A stretch of 13,106 bases of DNA, from contig JAOUGZ010000034.1 of the NCBI GenBank assembly GCA_029865405.1, forward strand, positions 1 through 13,106, written 5' to 3'. The stretch is from Betaproteobacteria bacterium. Its GTDB lineage: Bacteria > Pseudomonadota > Gammaproteobacteria > Burkholderiales > SG8-39. Numbering within the stretch: position 1 is the stretch's first letter; each line of letters starts with the position of its first letter. Below, piece by piece: positions 1 through 6,745 of this stretch. The notes under the pieces are model-generated. The model was not told the DNA's origin. It saw only the letters and a list, made by a program, of their open reading frames with translations, and did not search any database. The position numbers and the translations under genes are program-made.

Positions 1-1
1 C

Positions 2-370
2 GACGTCGCGACGCTGCAGTTCGCCTCACGCCACCTGCGCATCCGCCGCGTCGCCGCCGAGATCCGGCGCGTGCTCAAGCCCGGCGGCCGCTTCTACCAC
101 TGCGACATGCTGCGCCCCGGCAACCCGACTGTGGAGCGCCTGTACTACGCGTACCTGCGCTTTTGCCTGTGGTTCACGGGGTTCGTGTTCCGCAGCGGGC
201 CCGCGGCGCTCAACTGCAAGGAGTACTTCATCCAGGCGCTGCAGATGTTCTACTCGGCGCGGGAGCTGACGGACATGCTCGAGGACGTCGGCTTCCAGGA
301 CGTCACGTCGCGCACGGTGTTCTCCGGCATGCTCGGCTTTCACCGCGCCGTGAAGCCGCTTGCAGCCTGA
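2..370 (+). CDS. UbiE-like class I SAM-dependent methyltransferase (3' part only)
   Basis: The gene enters from the left edge, so only about the last 122 residues are visible and the N-terminal SAM-binding glycine motif lies outside. What remains looks like the C-terminal half of the UbiE/COQ5 methyltransferase family. There is a VLKPGGRF motif (the strand and turn after motif III), a central Tyr/Phe-rich helix, a [17 protein letters not shown] segment that resembles the UbiE 'L..MM..AGF..V' region, and a final GFHRAVKP like the UbiE 'LHRGYK' ending. UbiE enzymes C-methylate the quinone ring during ubiquinone or menaquinone synthesis, but this copy diverges enough from canonical UbiE that the substrate is uncertain. 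Another small-molecule methyltransferase is possible. The stop codon TGA (368-370) overlaps the next reading frame, which suggests coupled translation. The family call is fairly secure; a quinone substrate is inference. Confidence 0.72.
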   Translation, partial: DVATLQFASRHLRIRRVAAEIRRVLKPGGRFYHCDMLRPGNPTVERLYYAYLRFCLWFTGFVFRSGPAALNCKEYFIQALQMFYSARELTDMLEDVGFQDVTSRTVFSGMLGFHRAVKPLAA

Positions 371-969
371 ATCGGGTCGAGGCCCTGGCGGCGCTGCACG
401 GGCGGTTGCTGCGGGAATTCAGCCGCCGCACCACCGCTGCGCTGCGCGCGGCACTGCCGTTGCGGCTTGCGCTGCCCGTGCTCGAGCCCTTCCTCGCGGA
501 GAACGTGGCCAAGGAAGTGCGCAAGGATGCGCTGGTCATCCGGCGCGCGGCCGCGGGGCGGACCCCCGGCGACGCGCGCGAGCTGCTCGCCGCCGCGCGC
601 GCCATCGACCGCGAGTTCCTCGCGCGCATCGGCGATCTCCCGGTGCGCATCGAGATTCCCTACGACCGGATCGAGCCGCTGCGCTTGCGACGCATCGAGC
701 TCGGCCTGGACACGGCGCAGCGCATGCTCGACGCCTGGCGCGGCAAGCGGCGCGCGCGCGAGGCGTTCGCACCGGGCGAGCTCGAGCGCCGGCTGTTCGA
801 GATGCTGCAGATGTATGCCGAAGAAACCGAGGCGCTCAGCCACGCGGTGCGGCTGCCGATGCTGCTGGCGCCGCTGCGCGAGCGCATCGCGCAGCACTTG
901 CGGGAAGCGATGCGCCAGGCCGCGCGTTCGCTCACGCGGACAGCCCATGCTGCAGGGCAAAACGGGTAG
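367..969 (+). CDS. Hypothetical helix-rich charged protein, non-ATG start
   Basis: I do not recognise this protein. The frame has strong G/C bias at third positions through to the TAG at 967-969, so it is very probably real. No ATG lies near the likely start. A CTG at 367 overlaps the upstream stop (CTGA) and gives about 200 residues. TTG at 406 and GTG at 478 are alternatives. A longer in-frame extension to TTG 163 would lie wholly within the methyltransferase gene and is unlikely. The product is rich in Arg, Ala, Leu and Glu and looks almost all helical. It has no cysteine motif, signal peptide or clear membrane segment. A central stretch '[18 protein letters not shown]' and a helix around '[18 protein letters not shown]' are its most distinctive parts. 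The overlap suggests co-expression with the methyltransferase. The start is uncertain and the function unknown. Confidence 0.6.
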   Translation: MNRVEALAALHGRLLREFSRRTTAALRAALPLRLALPVLEPFLAENVAKEVRKDALVIRRAAAGRTPGDARELLAAARAIDREFLARIGDLPVRIEIPYDRIEPLRLRRIELGLDTAQRMLDAWRGKRRAREAFAPGELERRLFEMLQMYAEETEALSHAVRLPMLLAPLRERIAQHLREAMRQAARSLTRTAHAAGQNG

Positions 970-972
970 AAT
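967..972 (+). promoter_or_regulatory. Putative -10 element of a tpiA promoter
   Basis: The hexamer TAGAAT matches the sigma-70 -10 consensus TATAAT at five of six positions and lies 27 bases before the tpiA start, in the only gap (29 bases) ahead of that gene. It overlaps the TAG stop of the upstream frame. No convincing TTGACA-like -35 box is visible 16-19 bases upstream, so the call rests on the -10 hexamer and position alone. If real, transcription would start near 979 and would serve tpiA and secG, with possible read-through into the tRNA and nuo genes. Confidence 0.33.
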
Positions 973-998
973 TCGACCTTTCAAGGAACGGTTACGAG

Positions 999-1715
999 AT
1001 GCGCGCTCGGCTCGTCGCCGGCAACTGGAAAATGCACGGCAGCCTGGCGGCCAATCGCGCGCTGCTGGATGCGATCGTGGCGGCGGACCTGGAATGTGCA
1101 GTGTGCGTGCCGTTTCCGTATCTGTCGCAGACGGCGGAGCGGCTGCGGGGAACGCGGGTTGCCTGGGGCGCGCAAACCCTGAGCGAGCACGCGTCCGGGG
1201 CGTTTACCGGCGAAGTATCCGCGGCCATGCTGAGCGAATTCGGCTGCCGCTACGTGCTGGCCGGCCACTCGGAGCGCCGGCAGCTTTTCGGCGAGACCGA
1301 CGCCCAGGTGGCGGCAAAATCCGTCGCCGCGCGCAATGCGGGCATCACGCCGATCGTCTGCGTGGGCGAGACGCTGCCGGAACGCGAAGCCGGGCGCATG
1401 CAGGATGTCGTGGCGCGACAGCTGGACGCGGTGCTGGCGCAGGGCGATATCGGCGATGCCGTGGTGGCCTACGAGCCGGTGTGGGCGATCGGCACCGGCC
1501 GCACGGCAAGCCCGGAGCAGGTGCAGGCGGTGCACGGATTCCTCAGGAAGCGCCTGTCCGAGACGACGCGCATCCTGTACGGGGGCAGCGTCAAGCCCGA
1601 CAATGCCGCGGCGATATTCGCCATGCCGGATGTGGACGGCGGCCTGATCGGCGGCGCATCGCTCAAGGCGCAGGACTTCATCGCCATCTGCACGGTGGCG
1701 CAACGGAAAGGCTGA
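999..1715 (+). CDS. tpiA: Triosephosphate isomerase
   Basis: TpiA interconverts dihydroxyacetone phosphate and glyceraldehyde 3-phosphate in glycolysis and gluconeogenesis, as a cytosolic TIM-barrel dimer. The 238-residue product is near the usual bacterial length (about 240-255) and has all the hallmarks. These are the GNWKMHG strand with Asn9 and Lys11, catalytic His90 in AGHSERR, catalytic Glu159 in [10 protein letters not shown] with the flexible loop 6 following, YGGSVKP at about 194-200, and GGLIGGASL near the C-terminus for phosphate binding. The ATG at 999 is preceded by an AAGGAA Shine-Dalgarno sequence (983-988) at good spacing, and the protein begins directly with the first barrel strand, so the start is firm. 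secG follows after four bases, a linkage common in proteobacteria. Confidence 0.97.
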   Translation: MRARLVAGNWKMHGSLAANRALLDAIVAADLECAVCVPFPYLSQTAERLRGTRVAWGAQTLSEHASGAFTGEVSAAMLSEFGCRYVLAGHSERRQLFGETDAQVAAKSVAARNAGITPIVCVGETLPEREAGRMQDVVARQLDAVLAQGDIGDAVVAYEPVWAIGTGRTASPEQVQAVHGFLRKRLSETTRILYGGSVKPDNAAAIFAMPDVDGGLIGGASLKAQDFIAICTVAQRKG

Positions 1716-1719
1716 AGAC

Positions 1720-2103
1720 ATGGGACAGTGGACCAACTTGATCATCGTGGCGCACGTGCTGATCGCGCTCGCCATCATCGGCCTGGTGCTGCTCCAGCAC
1801 GGCAAGGGGGCGGACATGGGCTCCGGCTTCGGCGGCGGCGCCTCCTCCAGCCTGTTCGGCGCAACGGGGTCGGCGAACTTCCTGTCGCGCGCCACGGCGG
1901 CGCTGGCCACGGTGTTCTTCCTCACCAGCCTCGGGCTCGCCTATCTCGCCAGCGAAAAGCCGCGCAGCGAAGCCGGCACGGTGATGGACGCGGTGAAGCC
2001 GCAGCCGCCGGCGGCGCCGGCGGCCGGCGACATCCCGAAGCCGCAGGCGCTGCCGCCCGCGGGCGGCGATTCCGGATCGCAGGCGCCCGGCGTACCGAAA
2101 TGA
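1720..2103 (+). CDS. secG: Preprotein translocase subunit SecG
   Basis: SecG is the small inner-membrane subunit of the SecYEG translocon and assists SecA-driven protein export. The 127-residue product has the family layout: a first membrane helix at about residues 5-25, a Gly-rich cytoplasmic loop carrying the signature QHGKGADMGSGFGGGASSSL and then FGATGSANFL, and a second membrane helix at about 57-77. After it comes a roughly 45-residue tail rich in Pro, Ala and Gly. That tail is low-complexity, is typical of betaproteobacterial SecG and is probably disordered. The start is four bases after the tpiA stop, with a purine-rich GGAAAGG sequence just upstream inside tpiA, so the two genes are likely co-transcribed and coupled. 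The GC-rich DNA coding the tail contains a perfect hairpin, listed separately. Confidence 0.95.
   Translation: MGQWTNLIIVAHVLIALAIIGLVLLQHGKGADMGSGFGGGASSSLFGATGSANFLSRATAALATVFFLTSLGLAYLASEKPRSEAGTVMDAVKPQPPAAPAAGDIPKPQALPPAGGDSGSQAPGVPK
2004..2024 (+). repeat. Perfect GC hairpin inside the secG tail
   Basis: GCCGCCGGC at 2004-2012 is the exact reverse complement of GCCGGCGGC at 2016-2024, with a three-base GGC loop between them. It is an all-G/C 9-base-pair stem. It lies in the Pro/Ala-rich codons of secG, so it may simply follow from CCG/GCG/GCC codon use. No T-run follows directly, so it does not look like an intrinsic terminator. A pausing or mRNA-stability role is possible but not shown. 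Confidence 0.5.
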
Positions 2104-2112
2104 TTTTTATTG

Positions 2113-2118
2113 GATAAT
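2113..2118 (+). promoter_or_regulatory. Putative -10 element upstream of tRNA-Leu and nuo
   Basis: GATAAT matches the -10 consensus TATAAT at five of six positions. It sits in a short AT-rich island (2101-2120) that stands out from the GC-rich surroundings. It is 16 bases before the mature tRNA 5' end, which would give a start site near 2125 and a roughly 10-base leader for RNase P to remove. The sequence 16-18 bases upstream does not resemble TTGACA. If real, this promoter would drive both the tRNA and the nuo genes, because nothing separates them. Confidence 0.35.
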
Positions 2119-2134
2119 TCGACTTGAAGGGCAG

Positions 2135-2222
2135 GCCCACGTGGTGAAATTGGTAGACACGCTAGCTTGAGGGGCTAGTGGCCTAAACAGCCGTAGCAGT
2201 TCGAGTCTGCTCGTGGGCACCA
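2135..2222 (+). tRNA. tRNA-Leu, anticodon GAG (CCA encoded)
   Basis: The sequence folds as a class II tRNA. The acceptor stem GCCCACG (2135-2141) pairs with CGTGGGC (2212-2218), followed by discriminator A and an encoded CCA (2220-2222). The D arm has GTG/CAC and AATTGGTAGA. The anticodon stem CTAGC/GCTAG encloses the loop TTGAGGG with anticodon GAG at 2169-2171, which reads CUC and CUU leucine codons. A long variable arm (GGC/GCC) and a T arm AGCAG-TTCGAGT-CTGCT complete it. A leucine GAG tRNA next to secG is a known conserved arrangement: in E. coli, leuU follows secG. Only three bases separate the CCA from the nuoA start codon. Confidence 0.96.
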
Positions 2223-2225
2223 ACT

Positions 2226-2582
2226 ATGCTTGCTGAGTACTTTCCAATCCTGTTGTTCATCCTCGTCGGCCTGGCGGTCGGCGTGGCGCCGATGGTGCTC
2301 GGGAAGCTCCTCGGCCCGCATCGCCCGGACCCGGAAAAGCTCTCGCCGTACGAGTGCGGCTTCGAGGCCTTCGAGGACGCGCGCATGAAGTTCGACGTGC
2401 GCTACTACCTGGTGGCGATCCTGTTCATCCTGTTCGACCTGGAGATCGCGTTCCTGTTTCCCTGGGCGGTGGCGCTGAACGACATCGGCCTCGCCGGATT
2501 CGTGGCGATGATGCTGTTCCTCGGCATCCTGGTGGTGGGATTCGTCTACGAATGGATGAAAGGCGCGCTGGAATGGGAGTAG
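2226..2582 (+). CDS. nuoA: NADH-quinone oxidoreductase subunit A
   Basis: NuoA (ND3 homologue) is a three-helix membrane subunit at the junction of the peripheral and membrane arms of complex I, lining the quinone cavity. The 118-residue protein has helices at about 5-27, 60-82 and 88-109. It also has the conserved loop motif YECGFE (42-47), whose Cys44 matches the ND3 switch-loop cysteine, and the acidic pair in FDLEIAF (Asp71, Glu73). The first helix begins four residues after ATG 2226, and the next in-frame ATG would delete it, so this start is needed. It lies three bases after the tRNA CCA with no Shine-Dalgarno sequence between. The only G-rich stretch, GTGGG (2213-2217), is part of the tRNA acceptor stem. 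nuoB follows after three bases. Confidence 0.96.
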   Translation: MLAEYFPILLFILVGLAVGVAPMVLGKLLGPHRPDPEKLSPYECGFEAFEDARMKFDVRYYLVAILFILFDLEIAFLFPWAVALNDIGLAGFVAMMLFLGILVVGFVYEWMKGALEWE

Positions 2583-2585
2583 GCC

Positions 2586-3062
2586 ATGGGCATTGAAGGC
2601 GTGATGCAGCAGGGCTTCGTCACCGCCAAGCTCGATACGGTGATCAACTGGACGCGCACCGGGTCGCTGTGGCCCGTGACGTTCGGCCTGGCGTGCTGCG
2701 CCATCGAAATGATGCACGCGGGCGCGGCGCGCTACGACCTGGACCGTTTCGGCATCGTGTTCCGCCCCAGCCCGCGGCAGTCCGACGTGATGATCATCGC
2801 CGGAACGCTGTGCAACAAGATGGCGCCGGCGCTGCGCAAGGTCTACGACCAGATGGCCGAGCCGCGCTGGGTGATCTCGATGGGCTCGTGCGCCAACGGC
2901 GGCGGCTACTACCACTACTCGTATTCGGTCGTGCGCGGCGCGGACCGCATCGTCCCGGTGGACATCTACGTGCCGGGCTGCCCGCCGACCGCCGAAGCGC
3001 TGCTCTACGGCATCCTGCAGCTGCAGAACAAGATCCGGCGCACCAACACGATTGCGCGCTAG
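2586..3062 (+). CDS. nuoB: NADH-quinone oxidoreductase subunit B (cluster N2)
   Basis: NuoB (PSST homologue) carries the terminal [4Fe-4S] cluster N2, which passes electrons to quinone at the interface with NuoD. The 158-residue product has the four expected ligands: the tandem Cys37-Cys38 in [10 protein letters not shown], Cys102 in [11 protein letters not shown] and Cys132 in [15 protein letters not shown]. The amphipathic [17 protein letters not shown] segment (about 50-65) lies against the membrane subunits in known structures. The length is typical for betaproteobacteria. ATG 2586 is preceded by GGGAG (2575-2579) located in the end of nuoA, which supports this start. The TAG stop abuts the nuoC ATG directly. 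Confidence 0.97.
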   Translation: MGIEGVMQQGFVTAKLDTVINWTRTGSLWPVTFGLACCAIEMMHAGAARYDLDRFGIVFRPSPRQSDVMIIAGTLCNKMAPALRKVYDQMAEPRWVISMGSCANGGGYYHYSYSVVRGADRIVPVDIYVPGCPPTAEALLYGILQLQNKIRRTNTIAR

Positions 3063-3656
3063 ATGACCCCGAAGCTGCAACGTCTGCATGATGCGCTCGA
3101 GAAGGTCCTCGGCGTCGCTGCCGTCGAACGGCTCGGCGAGCTGACGCTCGAAGTGAAGGCGCCGGCCTACCGGGAGGCCTGCGGCAAGCTGCGCGATCAT
3201 CCGGACCTGCGTTTCGAGCAGCTGATCGACCTGTGCGGCGTCGACTACTCGACCTACGGCGACCGCAAATGGGAGCGCAGCCGCTTCGCCGTCGTGCTGC
3301 ACCTGCTCTCGGTCTCGCACAACTGGCGGCTGCGGCTGCGGGTGTTCTGCCCCGACGACGCGCTGCCGATGCTCGATTCGGTGGTCGAGGTCTGGCCGGG
3401 CGTGAACTGGTTCGAGCGCGAGGCGTTCGACCTGTTCGGCATCGTGTTCGACGGCCACGCCGACTTGCGCCGCATCCTGACCGACTACGGCTTCGTCGGC
3501 AACCCGTTCCGCAAGGACTTCCCCATCAGCGGCCACGTCGAGATGCGCTACGACCCGGTGCAGAAGCGCGTGGTCTACGAGCCGGTGACGATCGAGCCGC
3601 GCGAGATCACGCCGCGCGTCGTGCGCGAGACGAACTACGGCGAGGAGCCTCGCTGA
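3063..3656 (+). CDS. nuoC: NADH-quinone oxidoreductase subunit C
   Basis: NuoC (30 kDa subunit homologue) is a cluster-free structural protein of the connecting module that packs against NuoD and NuoI. The 197-residue product has the family core: LIDLCGVDY at about 54-62, then the signature region [17 protein letters not shown] (116-132) with [11 protein letters not shown] after it, and the [19 protein letters not shown] stretch (146-164). NuoC is separate from NuoD here, unlike the fused NuoCD of enterobacteria, which fits a betaproteobacterial origin. The ATG follows the nuoB TAG with no gap and no clear Shine-Dalgarno sequence, suggesting translational coupling. Its TGA overlaps the nuoD ATG by one base. 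Confidence 0.96.
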   Translation: MTPKLQRLHDALEKVLGVAAVERLGELTLEVKAPAYREACGKLRDHPDLRFEQLIDLCGVDYSTYGDRKWERSRFAVVLHLLSVSHNWRLRLRVFCPDDALPMLDSVVEVWPGVNWFEREAFDLFGIVFDGHADLRRILTDYGFVGNPFRKDFPISGHVEMRYDPVQKRVVYEPVTIEPREITPRVVRETNYGEEPR

Positions 3657-4909
3657 TGGCGGAGATCAGGAACTACACGGTCAATTTCGGGCCCCAGCAT
3701 CCGGCCGCGCACGGCGTGCTGCGTCTGGTGCTGGAGATGGACGGCGAGGTGGTGCAGCGCGCCGACCCGCACATCGGCCTGCTGCATCGCGCGACCGAGA
3801 AGCTCGCCGAGTCGCGCACCTACATCCAGTCGCTGCCCTACATGGATCGGCTGGACTACATCTCGATGATGTGCAGCGAGCATGCCTACGTGATGGCGAT
3901 CGAGAAGCTTGCCGGCATCGAGGTGCCGATCCGGGCGCAGTACATCCGCGTCATGTTCGACGAGATCACGCGCATCATGAACCACCTGTTCGGCGTGGCC
4001 ACCCTGGGGCTCGACCTCGGCGCGATGACCGTGTTCCTGTACGGCTTTCGCGAGCGCGAGGACCTGCTCGACTGCTACGAGGCGGTGTCCGGGGCGCGCA
4101 TGCACGCCGCGTACTACCGGCCGGGCGGGGTCTACCGCGACCTGCCGGCGTCGATGCCGAAGTACGAAGCGCAGCACACGCGCAGCGCGCGCGCGCTCGA
4201 GGAGATGAACGCCAATCGCCAGGGCTCGCTGCTGGATTTCATCGACGATTTCACCCGCAGGTTCCCCAAGTGCGTGGACGACTACGAAACGCTGCTCACC
4301 GACAACCGCATCTGGAAGCAGCGCACCGTGGGCATCGGCGTGGTGTCCGCGGAGCGGGCCCTGGCGCGCGGATTCACCGGCCCGATGCTGCGGGGCTCGG
4401 GCGTCGAGTGGGACCTGCGCAAGAAGCAGCCCTACGAGGTGTACGACCGGCTCGACTTCGACATCGCGGTGGGCCAGAACGGCGACACCTACGACCGCTA
4501 CCTCGTGCGCATGGCGGAGATGCGGCAATCGAACCGCATCATCAAGCAGTGCGTGGACTGGCTGCGCGAGAACCCGGGACCGGTGATCACCCCGAACCAC
4601 AAGGTGGCGCCGCCCTCGCGCCTCGAGATGAAGGAGAACATGGAGGAGCTGATCCACCACTTCAAGCTCTTCACCGAAGGCATGCACGTGCCCGAGGGCG
4701 AGGCCTACGCCGGCGTCGAGGGCCCGAAGGGGGAGTTCGGCGTCTACTTCATTTCCGACGGCGCCAACAAGCCCTACCGCATGAAGCTGCGCTCGCCGGC
4801 CTTCACCCATCTCTCGGCCATGGACGAGATGGCGCGCGGCCACATGCTGGCCGACGCCGTCGCCATCATCAGCACCCTGGACATCGTATTCGGCGAGATC
4901 GACCGGTAA
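3656..4909 (+). CDS. nuoD: NADH-quinone oxidoreductase subunit D (quinone site)
   Basis: NuoD (49 kDa subunit homologue, related to the [NiFe]-hydrogenase large subunit) forms the quinone-reduction pocket with NuoB. The 417-residue product starts with [19 protein letters not shown] (9-27), the loop whose histidine contacts the quinone headgroup. It continues with [14 protein letters not shown] (37-50) and RLDYISMM (65-72), where Tyr68 corresponds to the quinone-binding tyrosine of the family. The hydrogenase-type nickel cysteines are absent, as expected for complex I. The C-terminus [19 protein letters not shown] leading to FGEIDR is the standard family ending. ATG 3656 has a strong GAGGAG (3642-3647) eight bases upstream, which fixes the start although the frame is open further upstream. 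nuoE follows after five bases. Confidence 0.97.
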   Translation: MAEIRNYTVNFGPQHPAAHGVLRLVLEMDGEVVQRADPHIGLLHRATEKLAESRTYIQSLPYMDRLDYISMMCSEHAYVMAIEKLAGIEVPIRAQYIRVMFDEITRIMNHLFGVATLGLDLGAMTVFLYGFREREDLLDCYEAVSGARMHAAYYRPGGVYRDLPASMPKYEAQHTRSARALEEMNANRQGSLLDFIDDFTRRFPKCVDDYETLLTDNRIWKQRTVGIGVVSAERALARGFTGPMLRGSGVEWDLRKKQPYEVYDRLDFDIAVGQNGDTYDRYLVRMAEMRQSNRIIKQCVDWLRENPGPVITPNHKVAPPSRLEMKENMEELIHHFKLFTEGMHVPEGEAYAGVEGPKGEFGVYFISDGANKPYRMKLRSPAFTHLSAMDEMARGHMLADAVAIISTLDIVFGEIDR

Positions 4910-4914
4910 CGCAC

Positions 4915-5397
4915 ATGCTGTCCGACGATTCCCTGAAGAAGATCGACCGCGAGATCGCCAAGTACCCGCCCGAGCGCAAGCAGTCGGCGGTGATGGCGGC
5001 GCTCATCGTCGCCCAGGACGAGAAGGGCTGGCTGTCGACGGAGACCATGGACTTCGTCGCGCAATACCTCGGCATGGCGCCGGTCGCCGTGTACGAGGTG
5101 GCGAGCTTCTACACCATGTACAACCGGCAGCAGGGTGGCACGCACAAGCTCACGGTGTGCACCTGCCTGCCTTGCGGGCTGCAGGGCGCGCTCGACGCCG
5201 CCGACCACCTCAGGAAACGCCTCGGCATCGACTTCAACGAAACCACGCCCGATGGCTGGTTCACGCTGAAGGAGGGCGAGTGCATGGGCGCCTGCGCCAT
5301 GGCGCCGGTGGTGCTGGTCGACAACAAGCGCATGTGCGACTTCATGACCCACGACAAGCTCGACGCGCTGGTCGACGAGCTCTCGAGGAAGGCCTGA
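4915..5397 (+). CDS. nuoE: NADH-quinone oxidoreductase subunit E (cluster N1a)
   Basis: NuoE (24 kDa subunit homologue) is a thioredoxin-like [2Fe-2S] protein of the NADH dehydrogenase module, holding cluster N1a next to FMN. The 160-residue product has an N-terminal helical domain ([18 protein letters not shown]) and [15 protein letters not shown] at about 56-70. The ligands Cys82 and Cys87 (CTCLPC) and Cys123 and Cys127 (CMGAC) follow. An additional Cys84 sits between the first pair, where the homologues I remember have Asn, Thr or Ser. The ATG at 4915 lacks a good Shine-Dalgarno sequence, but the protein begins in the usual place for the family. nuoF starts one base after the stop, suggesting coupled expression with its partner subunit. 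Confidence 0.96.
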   Translation: MLSDDSLKKIDREIAKYPPERKQSAVMAALIVAQDEKGWLSTETMDFVAQYLGMAPVAVYEVASFYTMYNRQQGGTHKLTVCTCLPCGLQGALDAADHLRKRLGIDFNETTPDGWFTLKEGECMGACAMAPVVLVDNKRMCDFMTHDKLDALVDELSRKA

Positions 5398-5398
5398 C

Positions 5399-6745
5399 AT
5401 GCTCGACTACGGCCCCGACGCGATCCTCATGGCCGGCCTCGACGGCCGCAACTGGCGCCTCAAGGACTATGAGGCGCGCGAGGGCTATGCCGCGCTGCGG
5501 CGCATCCTCAGGGAGAAGATCACGCCCGACGCGGTGATCGCCGAGGTGAAGAAGTCGGCGCTGCGCGGGCGCGGCGGCGCGGGCTTTCCGACCGGCCTGA
5601 AGTGGTCGTTCATGCCGAAGCAGTACGCGGGACCCAAGTACGTGGTGTGCAATTCCGACGAAGGCGAGCCGGGAACCTGCAAGGACCGCGACCTGCTGCG
5701 CTACAACCCGCACGCGGTGATCGAAGGCATGATCATCGCCGGCTACGCCATGGGCGCCACCGCCGGATACAACTACATCCACGGCGAGATCTGGGCGGAG
5801 TACGAGCAGTTCGAGTCGGCGCTGCAGGAAGCCTACGCGGCGGGCTACCTCGGCGCGAAGATCCTCGGCTCGGACTATTCGTTCGAGTTGTACGCGCACG
5901 CGGGCTACGGCGCCTACATCGTCGGCGAGGAAACGGCGATGCTCGAATCGCTCGAGGGAAAAAAGGGCCAGCCGCGCTTCAAGCCGCCGTTCCCCGCGAG
6001 CTACGGCCTGTACGGCAAGCCCACCACAGTCAACAACACCGAGACGCTCGCCGCCGTGCCGTGGATCCTGCGCCGGGGCGGCGACGCCTTTCTCGCGCTG
6101 GGCCGCCCGAACAACGGCGGCACCAAGCTCTTTTCCGTCACCGGCCACGTCAACCGGCCCGGCAATTACGAGGTGAAGCTCGGCACGCCGTTTGCGCAGC
6201 TCCTGGAGATGGCGGGCGGCGTGCGCGGCGGGCGCAAGCTGAAGGCCGTCATCCCCGGCGGCTCGTCGATGCCGGTGCTGCCCGGCGCGATCATGATGCA
6301 GACGGACATGGACTACGACTCGATCGCCAAGGCCGGCTCGATGCTCGGCTCGGGCGCGGTAATCGTCATGGACCAGACGACTTGCATGGTGCGCGCGCTG
6401 GAGCGCCTGTCGTACTTCTACTTCGAGGAATCGTGCGGGCAGTGCACGCCCTGCCGCGAGGGCACGGGGTGGCTGTACCGGGTGGTGCACCGCATCGAGA
6501 ACGGGCAGGGGCGCATGGACGATCTTGCGCTGCTCGACGACGTGTCCGACAACATCGCCGGGCGCACCATCTGCGCGCTGGGCGACGCCGCGGCGCTGCC
6601 GGTGAAGAGCTTCATCAAGCACTTCCGCGACGAATTCGTGCACCACATCGAGCACCGGCGCTGCCTGGTGCAGGGAGCCGACACCGAGCCCAAGTGGGGC
6701 AGGGCCGGCGCGCATGCGCTGCCCGCCGTGAAGGAAGCCGCCTGA
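5399..6745 (+). CDS. nuoF: NADH-quinone oxidoreductase subunit F (NADH/FMN, cluster N3)
   Basis: NuoF (51 kDa subunit homologue) binds NADH and FMN and carries [4Fe-4S] cluster N3, the entry point of electrons into complex I. The 448-residue product contains the FMN/NADH glycine motif [11 protein letters not shown] (56-66), [16 protein letters not shown] (85-100), [18 protein letters not shown] (176-193), the SLBB-like domain (about 245-330) and the N3 ligands Cys346, Cys349 and Cys352 in [12 protein letters not shown], plus Cys392 in TICALGDAA. Position 175, just before GEETA, is Val. The E. coli, Thermus and mitochondrial sequences I recall have Cys there (YICGEE). ATG 5399 has a strong GAGGAAGG (5385-5392) at good spacing. 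The TGA overlaps the nuoG ATG by one base. Confidence 0.97.
   Translation: MLDYGPDAILMAGLDGRNWRLKDYEAREGYAALRRILREKITPDAVIAEVKKSALRGRGGAGFPTGLKWSFMPKQYAGPKYVVCNSDEGEPGTCKDRDLLRYNPHAVIEGMIIAGYAMGATAGYNYIHGEIWAEYEQFESALQEAYAAGYLGAKILGSDYSFELYAHAGYGAYIVGEETAMLESLEGKKGQPRFKPPFPASYGLYGKPTTVNNTETLAAVPWILRRGGDAFLALGRPNNGGTKLFSVTGHVNRPGNYEVKLGTPFAQLLEMAGGVRGGRKLKAVIPGGSSMPVLPGAIMMQTDMDYDSIAKAGSMLGSGAVIVMDQTTCMVRALERLSYFYFEESCGQCTPCREGTGWLYRVVHRIENGQGRMDDLALLDDVSDNIAGRTICALGDAAALPVKSFIKHFRDEFVHHIEHRRCLVQGADTEPKWGRAGAHALPAVKEAA

Noticed and set aside
163..366. N-terminal extension of the unknown protein to TTG 163
   Set aside because: It would overlap about 200 bases of the methyltransferase in another frame, and its Arg/His/Gly-rich translation looks like a shadow.
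981..1925. Antisense frame of 314 codons opposite tpiA and secG
   Set aside because: Shadow of two confidently identified genes, with no motif or start signal.
2090..2110. Possible terminator after secG (T-run at 2104-2108)
   Set aside because: Only a three-base-pair stem (CGG/CCG) precedes the T-run. The strong secG hairpin is 80 bases too far upstream.
2205..2222. tRNA 3' end as an integration site for a mobile element
   Set aside because: The tRNA is followed directly by the conserved nuo operon, with no integrase and no repeated tRNA end in the window.
2175..3536. Antisense open frame of 453 codons opposite the tRNA, nuoA, nuoB and nuoC
   Set aside because: It runs through a tRNA gene and three conserved genes and has no recognisable domain. 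It is a GC-content artefact.
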